DNA from: Bacilli bacterium
GTDB taxonomy: Bacteria > Bacillota_I > Bacilli_A > RF39 > UBA660
Reading direction: 5' to 3'
Assembly (NCBI GenBank): GCA_900758495.1
Contig: CAAERO010000004.1
Coordinates: 13,282-77,281, forward strand
DNA: 64,000 bases
Position 1 is the stretch's first letter. Every line of letters begins with the position of its first letter. Below are positions 15,608-23,492 of the stretch, in pieces. The translations under genes and the position numbers were made by a program. Under the pieces are notes generated by a model. That model saw only the letters and a program-made list of their open reading frames with translations, was not told the DNA's origin and did no database searches.

Positions 15608-15616
15608 TGTTATAAT
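15608..15616 (+). promoter_or_regulatory. extended -10 promoter of typA
   Basis: TG at 15608-15609, one base, then TATAAT at 15611-15616. There is no good -35 box at the usual distance, as expected for an extended -10 promoter. Confidence 0.6.
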
Positions 15617-15644
15617 TTAGAACGTATTTTGGAGTGTGATATAT

Positions 15645-17459
15645 ATGAAAAAGAGAAATATAGCAATTATTGCTCACGTTGACCATGGTAAAACAACCCT
15701 TGTTGATGGAATTTTAAAAACATCAGGAATGTTTAGAGATAATGAAGACGTAAGCAATGTTTCAATGGATTCAAACGCTATAGAAAAAGAACGTGGAATT
15801 ACTATTCTTGCTAAAACAACTGCTCTTGACTATAAAGATTATCGTATCAACATCTTAGATACACCAGGGCATGCTGACTTTGGTGGAGAAGTTGAACGTA
15901 TTATGAATATGGTTGATGGTGTGCTTTTAGTAGTAGATGCTTATGAAGGAGCAATGCCTCAGACTAGATTTGTTCTAAAGAAAGCTTTAGAAGCAAAAGT
16001 AAAACCTATCGTTGTTATTAACAAAGTAGATAAGCCAAGTGCTCGTTGTTCTAAAGTAGTAGATGAAGTATTAGACTTATTTATAGAACTAGGTGCAGAT
16101 GAAAGCCAATTAGAATTCCCAGTTGTTTATGCTAGTGCTTTAAATGAAACTTGTAGTTTGAGTGATGATATTTCTACTCAAAAATCAGGTTTTGAACCAT
16201 TACTTGATTTAATCATTAGTGAAATACCAGCACCAACTGGAGATAATACTAAGCCATTACAATTTCAACCAGCATTGCTTGATTATAATGAATTCGTAGG
16301 AAGAATTGGAATAGGTCGTGTTCACAATGGTGAAATTCATACAGGTGAAATGGTAAACTGTGTTAGACTAGATGGTAGTACAAAAGCTTTCCGTATTCAA
16401 AAACTATTTGGTTTCTATGGTTATAATAGAATAGAAATAGATCATGCCGAAGCAGGTGATATAGTTGCTATTGCAGGGCTTGCTGATATTTCCGTTGGAG
16501 AAACAATCTGTAATCAAGGACAAGTAATGCCATTACCAATCTTACATATTGATGAACCAACTTTACAAATGACTTTTGGTGCTAATACATCACCATTTGT
16601 TGGACGTGATGGTAAATTAGTTACAGCTCGTAAGATAGAAGAAAGATTATTAAAAGAAACACAAAAAGATGTAAGTTTAAAAGTAGAGACAGCTACTAAC
16701 GATAGTTTCTTAGTATCAGGACGTGGGGAATTACATTTAGGAATTTTAATTGAAAATATGCGTCGTGAAGGTTTTGAGCTTCAAGTATCTAAACCTAAGG
16801 TAATTATCAAAGAAATAGATGGTGTTAAATATGAACCTTGGGAAGACTTACAAATAGAAGTACCAGAAGACTGCGTTGGTTCAGTAATTGAACAATTGGG
16901 ATTACGTGGTGCTCAACTACTTAATATGGAAAATTTTGAAAATCAATCAAAATTAACTTATAAAGTACCATCTCGTGGTCTATTAGGATTTATGACTGAT
17001 TTTATGACAATGACAAAAGGTTATGGTATCATAAATCATACATTTTCTTCTTATGAACCTTATGAAAGTGTTGAAATTGGCGAAAGAAAACTTGGTGTCT
17101 TAGTATCAGTTGATAGTGGACAAGCTACAGCTTATTCAATCGGAAATCTAGAAGATCGTGGTATCATGTTTATTGAGCCAGGTTGTGAAGTTTATGAAGG
17201 AATGATTATTGGGGAATGCAATAGAGATAACGACCTTGCAGTTAATGTTACTAAAGGCAAGCAATTAACTAATACAAGAGCAGCTGGAAGTGATCATACA
17301 GTAGTATTAAAAAGACCTCGTCCAATTACCTTGGAGTATGCACTTGATTATATTAATTCTGATGAATTAATTGAAGTAACACCAAATAATATCAGACTTC
17401 GTAAGAAAATATTAAACACTGAAGAAAGAAAGAAATTTGACGCTAAGAAAAAGAAATAG
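15645..17459 (+). CDS. typA: ribosome-binding GTPase TypA/BipA
   Basis: Translational GTPase of the EF-G family involved in 50S assembly and stress or cold growth. G1 AHVDHGKTTL, switch I ERGITI, G3 DTPGHADFGGEVER and G4 NKVDKPSAR are visible. They are followed by domain II, the EF-G-like III and V folds, and the TypA-specific C-terminal domain (KQLTNTRAAGSDHTV). Length is about 604 residues, typical. ATG 15645 is preferred, ten bases after the ggag SD; an in-frame GTG at 15636 overlaps the SD region. Confidence 0.97.
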   Translation: MKKRNIAIIAHVDHGKTTLVDGILKTSGMFRDNEDVSNVSMDSNAIEKERGITILAKTTALDYKDYRINILDTPGHADFGGEVERIMNMVDGVLLVVDAYEGAMPQTRFVLKKALEAKVKPIVVINKVDKPSARCSKVVDEVLDLFIELGADESQLEFPVVYASALNETCSLSDDISTQKSGFEPLLDLIISEIPAPTGDNTKPLQFQPALLDYNEFVGRIGIGRVHNGEIHTGEMVNCVRLDGSTKAFRIQKLFGFYGYNRIEIDHAEAGDIVAIAGLADISVGETICNQGQVMPLPILHIDEPTLQMTFGANTSPFVGRDGKLVTARKIEERLLKETQKDVSLKVETATNDSFLVSGRGELHLGILIENMRREGFELQVSKPKVIIKEIDGVKYEPWEDLQIEVPEDCVGSVIEQLGLRGAQLLNMENFENQSKLTYKVPSRGLLGFMTDFMTMTKGYGIINHTFSSYEPYESVEIGERKLGVLVSVDSGQATAYSIGNLEDRGIMFIEPGCEVYEGMIIGECNRDNDLAVNVTKGKQLTNTRAAGSDHTVVLKRPRPITLEYALDYINSDELIEVTPNNIRLRKKILNTEERKKFDAKKKK

Positions 17460-17467
17460 ATTATTTT

Positions 17468-17498
17468 GACAGGGTATTTTACTCTGTCTTATTTTTTT
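17468..17498 (+). terminator. typA terminator
   Basis: GACAGGGTA at 17468-17476 pairs with TACTCTGTC at 17480-17488 (one G-T pair) around TTT, followed by a T-rich stretch. Confidence 0.85.
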
Positions 17499-17625
17499 CT
17501 TTAAATCTTAATGAAATATTAAAAGCAAGACAAGCATTTGATGAATTATTTTGTAGTTATTTTTAATCTTAACTGATTGAATAATCTATTTATGTGTGAT
17601 ATTCTTATGGAGAAAGGCGGTTTAT

Positions 17626-18624
17626 ATGTATATAGAAAAGTTAATAGCAGAATTAGAAAGTGGAAAGGATATACAGAAAATAGTCAGTGATAGATTAGAT
17701 TACTTGAATAGTGAAAGTTATCAATCAAATAAGATACATATAGTAACTAAATCTTCTAATTTAGTAATATTATGGGAAGGATTTATTCCAACAACACAAA
17801 AAGTTGCAAATACTGATCTTCTTAATCCTAGTTATTTAGTTCCAGGTAGTAATAAAGTATATGAAGATTTCGTTTTAGCTCTTAAAAATTATATAGATAA
17901 TGGTACTGATATAAAACATAAATACCCAATAAGATATGCAAAAAAATTTTTTGAAAAAACTGAAAATGAATATAGTGACATAATTAATCTTTATAAAGAA
18001 TGTGGCTATAATAGAGCGGAATTAAGAGAAGAATTGCAAGCATTTATTTCTGAATATTCGGTAGCAAAGAAATATGTTAATAATATAGATTCTTTTTCAG
18101 ACATATATAACTTTCAATATTTTATTACTCCAGAAGATATAAAAACAAATAAGGAATATAAATTATTTAAGGAAGTATATAAATCTATTACAGAGGGAAA
18201 AGAACAAGGAATTCCTTTAGATGAATTAAAGGGAACTGGAGTAATTAATATGTGTACTGAATATGCAATGTTTTATCAAAATTTATCATCTTTTCTTGGC
18301 TATGAAACTATTATGGCAGCAGGAAATTTAAAAAATGAAGGACATAACTATAATTTTGTTTATGACAATGGTCAGTGGATGCTTCACGACCTTGTAAATG
18401 GTAAAGATGGTTATGTTAACTATAAGTTAGGAAAAGATTTTACAGAAGAAGATATAGTTGATGTTATTTTTGGTGATAAAAAAATAGAATTAGCAAATGA
18501 AAATAATTTAGTATATGAAAAAAATGACGGAATTATAGGAAAACAATCTGATGTGCTACTTGAAGAAGATCAAATGAAAGATGTTTCAACTCAATTACAA
18601 GAAAACAAGGGTAGAAGTCTTTAG
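17626..18624 (+). CDS. transglutaminase-like cysteine protein of unknown function
   Basis: A 332-residue soluble protein with no signal peptide. The C-terminal half holds a papain/transglutaminase-like triad: Cys at about 210 in NMCTEYAMFYQNL, His at about 240 in EGHNYNFVYDNG, and Asp at about 255 in WMLHDLVNG. The spacing and the C-x-x-x-A, H-x-x-x-x-V, D pattern fit the transglutaminase-core superfamily, which includes peptidases and amidases. The N-terminal 200 residues are helical and unrecognised. ATG 17626 follows the SD aaaggcgg; an in-frame GTG at 17596 lacks one. The gene is alone, between two terminators. Substrate unknown. Confidence 0.75.
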   Translation: MYIEKLIAELESGKDIQKIVSDRLDYLNSESYQSNKIHIVTKSSNLVILWEGFIPTTQKVANTDLLNPSYLVPGSNKVYEDFVLALKNYIDNGTDIKHKYPIRYAKKFFEKTENEYSDIINLYKECGYNRAELREELQAFISEYSVAKKYVNNIDSFSDIYNFQYFITPEDIKTNKEYKLFKEVYKSITEGKEQGIPLDELKGTGVINMCTEYAMFYQNLSSFLGYETIMAAGNLKNEGHNYNFVYDNGQWMLHDLVNGKDGYVNYKLGKDFTEEDIVDVIFGDKKIELANENNLVYEKNDGIIGKQSDVLLEEDQMKDVSTQLQENKGRSL

Positions 18625-18685
18625 AAACGATAATTGTATTTGTCATATTTGAAATTAAAATTTAGAATTAGATGTATAGGAGATA

Positions 18686-18720
18686 AAAGACACCAATTTT
18701 TAATTGATTTGTCTTTTTTT
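18686..18720 (+). terminator. terminator after the transglutaminase-like gene
   Basis: AAAGACA pairs with TGTCTTT and an inner CAAT with ATTG, followed by a T-run ending at 18720. Confidence 0.75.
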
Positions 18721-18770
18721 GATGTAATGATAATGTTAAAAAACAATTTATCTATTTAACACATAAAAAA

Positions 18771-18794
18771 AAGTCTAGTTTTATTCCTAGACTT
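18771..18794 (-). terminator. terminator of the minus-strand lipoprotein gene
   Basis: AAGTCTAG at 18771-18778 pairs with CTAGACTT at 18787-18794. On the minus strand the stem is followed by a run of eight T (the A-run just left of 18771). The stem touches the stop codon. Confidence 0.8.
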
Positions 18795-19212
18795 AATCAC
18801 TTATATATTTGGCATCTTTTAGTTTATTGTAGATTTCTTTGTTACTGGCAGCTCCAATAATCTTATTCATTACCTCTTCATTTCCCTTTTTAAAGAAACA
18901 AACAGTAGGTGTTCCAGAGACTTCAGTTATTTCATATAACTTGTTTCTTTCTTCTTCTGTTAAATTAGAAAGATTAATTGAATAACCAGTCAAATCATAT
19001 TTATTTAAAATCTCTCTAAATCTAGGTGAAAATTCTTCACAATGAGAACAACCAGTTTGTACAATTTCTAGAATAAAGGTTTCCTTATTTTCAATTTTCT
19101 TTTGCAAAGTAGCAAAATCAATTTCTTTTACTGTATTTAAACTGTTCTTACAACCAGTAAGGAATAAACACCCTATCAATATAACTAAAAAGATGATTTT
19201 TCTTTTTCTCAT
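18793..19212 (-). CDS. thioredoxin-like lipoprotein
   Basis: The only convincing minus-strand gene in the window. The 139-residue product has a lipoprotein signal with lipobox LTGC (Cys at about 21), so the mature protein should be anchored on the outer face of the membrane. A thioredoxin fold follows: the redox motif C-S-H-C within QTGCSHCEEF and the cis-proline loop VSGTPTVCFF. A role in oxidising or reducing exported proteins is likely. It stands divergently next to a cluster that includes a cysteine-rich 966-residue secreted protein, so assisting disulfide formation there is a possible but untested role. Confidence 0.9.
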   Translation of the reverse strand: MRKRKIIFLVILIGCLFLTGCKNSLNTVKEIDFATLQKKIENKETFILEIVQTGCSHCEEFSPRFREILNKYDLTGYSINLSNLTEEERNKLYEITEVSGTPTVCFFKKGNEEVMNKIIGAASNKEIYNKLKDAKYISD

Positions 19213-19231
19213 TTACTACACCTCATCAGTA

Positions 19232-19261
19232 ATTATAACAATCAGAAATACTATTTGTAAA
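19232..19261 (-). promoter_or_regulatory. divergent promoter of the thioredoxin-like lipoprotein
   Basis: On the minus strand: TTTACA (19256-19261), 18-base spacer and TATAAT (19232-19237) with TG one base upstream. Confidence 0.6.
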
Positions 19262-19264
19262 TAA

Positions 19265-19293
19265 TTTACAACTTAAAATATTTTTGCTATACT
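19265..19293 (+). promoter_or_regulatory. main promoter of the Tad/T4SS-like cluster
   Basis: TTTACA at 19265-19270, 17-base spacer and TATACT at 19288-19293, with TG one base before it (extended -10). The -35 box lies four bases from the -35 box of the divergent lipoprotein promoter. Confidence 0.75.
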
Positions 19294-19323
19294 AAAAATA
19301 ATAATAATAAGGGGCGTGATAGC

Positions 19324-20865
19324 ATGGTCTTAAGAAAACCGTATGCATTTTTAATTCAATATTTTCAAAGAATTCACCTTTTCTTACTAGGACTTTGTTT
19401 CTACTTGTTCTATAAGACAAGTGTACTTCGTACTTTTGTTAGTGAATTTATAAGAACTGAAAGTTATAATAAAGACCTAGAATCAATTACTCGCTATGTC
19501 GGATTTTTACCAGTATTCGTCATTTTATTATGTCTTGGTATTTTTCTTATTTTGATGATTCTATTAAGACATAAAAAGAAACCTTGGAAAATTTATCTAT
19601 TTCCATTTTTGAATTATATCTATTTACTAATAACTATGCTTTATATTAGAAGTTTCTTCATAGGTTATAATGATGCGTCAGATATAACTAGAATAATGGC
19701 AGGAAGAGACCTATTATTTATTGCTTACTTTTTGCAATTTGGTGTTTTCTTATTATTGATTCTCCGTACTTTGGGTATAGACCTTAATAGATTTGGCTTT
19801 AAAAATGATCAAGAATATTTAGAAATAAAAGAAGAAGATAGAGAAGAATTTGAACTTAACTTTGAATTTGATAAAGACGTCTTCATTAGAACTTTTAATA
19901 AATTACTCCGTAACTTTAAATACTTTTATCAAGAACATAAATTTATTCTAAATGTTGTATTTACAGTTATTGCTGTTTATCTTGTATCTTATACCTATTA
20001 TTATTTTGCTATTTTACATCGTATTTATAAAGAAGGAGATACCTTCCAATCAAATTTCTATCAAATAACTGTTAAAGATAGTTACTTAACTAATCGTAAA
20101 TCAAATGGAGATTTAATTGATAACAATTCAAAATATTCATATGTAATTGTAAAACTAGCTGTTAAAAATTTAGGTACTAACAGATCAATGTATACTGATA
20201 GATTTCATCTGATGAATAGAAGTAGAGAAGGAGAAAGAGCTCCTCAATATCAGACCTATTTTTCACAATATGGTCATACGTATGATGATACTGAATTTGC
20301 TAACAATGAGACAAAGGAGTTTGCACTTATTTATCGTGTTGAAAGTAAATGGTGGAAAAGAAGGTATATGTTATATTATCAAGGACTTGATAAATCGTTC
20401 CTTTTAAGAAAAGTAAGACTTAAGGTAAAAGATTATCAGAAAGTTAAGTCAGAAGATGAAAAGAAGCTAAAACAAGTGTTGAAAATAGGTCAAAAAGACT
20501 TTAAATTTACTAAATATCAAATCTTAGATAGTGTTAATTATTACTCTTATAAATGTAATGCTTCTGGTTGTAGTGTAATGGAAGATGAAGCTACAGTCCA
20601 TAATAAAAAAATCTTACAAATTGACTATATGAGTGATTACTTTGACCCTAAAACTTTTGTTGACTTTTCCACTAAGTATGCTAAAATTAAATATGAAGAT
20701 AAGAAAGGTAAAGTACATAACATAGACTGTGAAAACGCTATTCCAAGAGACTATACTAATAATGCACTTTACTTAAAAGTCCCAGCAGAACTTAAAAATG
20801 CTAAAAAGATTGATTTTGTTTATACAATAAACGAAAAGCAATATGTCTATCATATAAAAGAGTAG
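19324..20865 (+). CDS. polytopic membrane protein with a large extracytoplasmic domain, cluster gene 1
   Basis: A 513-residue protein. Four hydrophobic helices lie in the first 150 residues (about 11-30, 58-80, 89-109, 126-147), then an acidic cytoplasmic stretch (160-200), a fifth helix (about 213-236) and about 275 residues outside the membrane. The outer part begins YSYVIVKLAVKNLGTNRSMY, like a Telokin/DUF4352-type beta domain that often follows lipid or membrane anchors in Gram-positives. It is the first gene of the cluster, 31 bases after the promoter and 14 bases before the next gene. A scaffold or envelope-sensing role is a guess; no enzyme motif is seen. Confidence 0.7.
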   Translation: MVLRKPYAFLIQYFQRIHLFLLGLCFYLFYKTSVLRTFVSEFIRTESYNKDLESITRYVGFLPVFVILLCLGIFLILMILLRHKKKPWKIYLFPFLNYIYLLITMLYIRSFFIGYNDASDITRIMAGRDLLFIAYFLQFGVFLLLILRTLGIDLNRFGFKNDQEYLEIKEEDREEFELNFEFDKDVFIRTFNKLLRNFKYFYQEHKFILNVVFTVIAVYLVSYTYYYFAILHRIYKEGDTFQSNFYQITVKDSYLTNRKSNGDLIDNNSKYSYVIVKLAVKNLGTNRSMYTDRFHLMNRSREGERAPQYQTYFSQYGHTYDDTEFANNETKEFALIYRVESKWWKRRYMLYYQGLDKSFLLRKVRLKVKDYQKVKSEDEKKLKQVLKIGQKDFKFTKYQILDSVNYYSYKCNASGCSVMEDEATVHNKKILQIDYMSDYFDPKTFVDFSTKYAKIKYEDKKGKVHNIDCENAIPRDYTNNALYLKVPAELKNAKKIDFVYTINEKQYVYHIKE

Positions 20866-20879
20866 AAAGGACGAAGAAA

Positions 20880-22697
20880 ATGGATAAACAAAAACTAAAA
20901 AAGACAGTTACTTTAGTAGTCGTAGTTCTTGTCATATTATATATATTATGGAATTTTTTCCTTTATCCACATCAAGCCTTTAGACATAATGAAAAAATAT
21001 TAAGTGAAGCAGGGAAAAGATATTTTGAAATAAATAGTAGAAATCTACCAACAGAAGCTGGAAGGGTTTCTACTGTTTCGCTTGAAACACTTATTAAACA
21101 GAAATACTTAGACGAATTAAAGATAAAGGATAATCTTTGTGATATAAGAGAAAGTGATGTTAAAGTAAAAAATGAAAGTAGTGGTGAAAAATCCTATTAC
21201 ACTCACTTAAAATGTGGTTCTAGACATAGTAATATTGATTCTACTGGACCAGTAATAAAATTAAATGGCAAAAGTAAAATGACAATTAATATTGGTGATA
21301 CTTTTACTGATCCAGGAATTTTCAATGTCAGAGATGCAACTGATGGTGAATTGAAAATAGATGATGTTTATATCAAAGGTAGTGTCAACACTAATAAGAT
21401 AGGAACTTATGAAATAACTTATACTGCATATGATTCTTTAGAAAATGAAACAACTGTAACTAGAACTGTTAGAGTAGTTAAAAAACTAAGTAACACTATA
21501 AAAAAGGCTACCCAAGAAACAAATAATTATTATAAAGGTACATTAGTAGATAATTACATAATGTTTAATAATATGATCTTTAGAATAGTTCGTGTTAATA
21601 AAGATAATACTGTAACAATTGTAAGTGATAGTCCACTAGCAAATATTGATTATAATGCTTCAAATGGTAGATTTGAAGATAGTAATATGGATGAGTGGTT
21701 AAATAAATACTTCTATAATCTTTTAAATAGTAAGAGTAAAAAATTAATAGTATCAAGTAAATGGTGTGATGATGTAATAACTGATGAAACTATTACTAAG
21801 ACAACTTGTGATAGATACACCTCTTTAAAAAAGGTAGGAATCTTATCAATTGAAGATTATAATAATACCTTTAATGAACAGAAAAATACCTATTTAAATA
21901 GTACTTCAAGAACTTGGTATAATAACTTTACTAAAAATAATGAGGTTTGGTCAATTAAATCCAGTTCATCAGCTGCTTATAAAGATAATATCTTATTAAA
22001 TATTAAACCAGCTCTTACTTTATCTAGCGAAATAGAAATAGAAAGTGGAACTGGTGAACAAGATGATCCTTATATTATTGGCGCAGAAACAAATGCTAAA
22101 AGGGATATGAAAGTTAATAAATTAGATATAGGGCAAAAGATTAGTTATTCAGGTTATACTTGGGTAATAGCTGGTAAGGAAGATGATGGCACAACGGAGA
22201 TTATAATGGATGATTACTTAAATACTGGCGAAGAAGGACTAGGAGATAGAGTTAATATTTCTTATAACACTGCAAGTTCGGTAAAAATTTATAATCCTAA
22301 AGAACAAGGAAATATTGGTTATCAAATTTCTAATGAATTATCTAAGTATATTGATACAAGTTATCTAGTAAGCAAGGATATTGAAGTGCCAATATATGCA
22401 AAAAATGTAACATACAAGGGAAAACATGCAACAAAAACTTATAAAGTAAGACTATCTGTACCATCAGTATTTGAAATATTTAGTGGTAAGTTAAAAGGAA
22501 TAGCAAGTTCTTATTGGTTAATTGATTCATCTAAAGAAGAAGAAAATAAAACTTTAATTGAAACTGATGGAACGACACCATTCTATTATAGAGAAACTAA
22601 TAAGTCAGCAGGAGTAAGATTAAAAGCATATCTTAAAAAGAGTGTTTATGTAAAATCTGATGATTGTACAAATAGTGTTTGTAGAATTGGAAAGTAG
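20880..22697 (+). CDS. anchored pilin-like protein with a DUF5011/Ig-like domain, cluster gene 2
   Basis: A 605-residue protein with one N-terminal helix (about 9-27) followed by LSEAGKRYFEINSRNLPTEA, a pseudopilin-like amphipathic start with a C-x(n)-C pair (near residues 87 and 112). Residues about 120-200 form an Ig-like domain of the DUF5011 type: P-V-I-x-L-N-G, D-P-G-I, D-G-E-L, G-T-Y-E-I-T-Y-T-A-Y-D. The C-terminal part contains F-R-I-V-R-V-N-K-D-N-T-V-T-I-V and G-T-G-E-Q-D-D-P-Y-I-I-G. The same N-terminal and C-terminal modules occur in the last gene of the cluster (44373-45578). A surface fibre, adhesin or minor pilin role is inferred. Confidence 0.72.
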   Translation: MDKQKLKKTVTLVVVVLVILYILWNFFLYPHQAFRHNEKILSEAGKRYFEINSRNLPTEAGRVSTVSLETLIKQKYLDELKIKDNLCDIRESDVKVKNESSGEKSYYTHLKCGSRHSNIDSTGPVIKLNGKSKMTINIGDTFTDPGIFNVRDATDGELKIDDVYIKGSVNTNKIGTYEITYTAYDSLENETTVTRTVRVVKKLSNTIKKATQETNNYYKGTLVDNYIMFNNMIFRIVRVNKDNTVTIVSDSPLANIDYNASNGRFEDSNMDEWLNKYFYNLLNSKSKKLIVSSKWCDDVITDETITKTTCDRYTSLKKVGILSIEDYNNTFNEQKNTYLNSTSRTWYNNFTKNNEVWSIKSSSSAAYKDNILLNIKPALTLSSEIEIESGTGEQDDPYIIGAETNAKRDMKVNKLDIGQKISYSGYTWVIAGKEDDGTTEIIMDDYLNTGEEGLGDRVNISYNTASSVKIYNPKEQGNIGYQISNELSKYIDTSYLVSKDIEVPIYAKNVTYKGKHATKTYKVRLSVPSVFEIFSGKLKGIASSYWLIDSSKEEENKTLIETDGTTPFYYRETNKSAGVRLKAYLKKSVYVKSDDCTNSVCRIGK

Positions 22698-22709
22698 TGA
22701 GGTGTAAAG

Positions 22710-23492
22710 ATGAGTAAAGAAAAGAAAATAACCTACTTAGCACTGATAATTCTTATTATAGCATCAGTTATTTATTTCATAACATCACTTCCTAAAACGA
22801 GCAAATTTAAGATGCTTGATAGGACAACAGAAATAAATGATGCTAAAAATAAAGGTAATAGGCTAGGTGGTTGGGTTAGAGTAGAGGGTACTAATATTGA
22901 TATGCCAATAATTATAACCAGTCCTGGTTTCTATATGGATAAAAATGTTGATGGCAGTTATGGAAAAGTTTATTCAAGACCAGATAATGAAACTAATCAT
23001 CCTAGTATAGTATCCCATAACATTAGAAATGTATCGAGAAAACCAATAGTTGGTGATGATACAATGACTGGGTTTGAACAATTAATGAGTTTTATCTATC
23101 TAGATTTTATCAAAGAAAATCAATATATTGCTTATACTGATGTTAATGGCAAACAGTCATTATATAGAATTTATGCAGTATCACTTATTGATGATGATCA
23201 AAAAGCAACTTATAAAGATACTTATACTGAACAAGAGGAAGACAAATATATCGATCAAGCGAAGAATGAAAGTATGTATGATATAGATGTCGATGTCAAT
23301 GCAACAGATAAACAAGTAAGTCTTTTAACTTGTACAAGGTTCTATGGTAGTAGTACTTCTTACAGTTTTAAAGTAGATGCAAGAGAATTACGTGATGGTG
23401 AGAAACAACAATTAGCTAAAGTAAAGACCAATAAAAATTATGAAAAGATAGAAAAACGAATGAAGGAAGGTACAAAAAATGATAAAGCATAG
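22710..23492 (+). CDS. class B-like sortase, cluster gene 3
   Basis: Membrane-anchored transpeptidase that joins surface proteins to peptidoglycan or to each other. It has an uncleaved N-terminal helix (about 8-26) and the catalytic triad: His103 in SIVSHNIRN, Cys208 in SLLTCTRF and Arg225 in FKVDAREL. The insertion pattern and order resemble class B sortases. Length 260 is normal. It overlaps the large cysteine-rich gene by 14 bases, so the two are coupled. No protein in the cluster shows a typical C-terminal sorting signal with membrane tail, so its substrate is not evident. Confidence 0.88.
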   Translation: MSKEKKITYLALIILIIASVIYFITSLPKTSKFKMLDRTTEINDAKNKGNRLGGWVRVEGTNIDMPIIITSPGFYMDKNVDGSYGKVYSRPDNETNHPSIVSHNIRNVSRKPIVGDDTMTGFEQLMSFIYLDFIKENQYIAYTDVNGKQSLYRIYAVSLIDDDQKATYKDTYTEQEEDKYIDQAKNESMYDIDVDVNATDKQVSLLTCTRFYGSSTSYSFKVDARELRDGEKQQLAKVKTNKNYEKIEKRMKEGTKNDKA

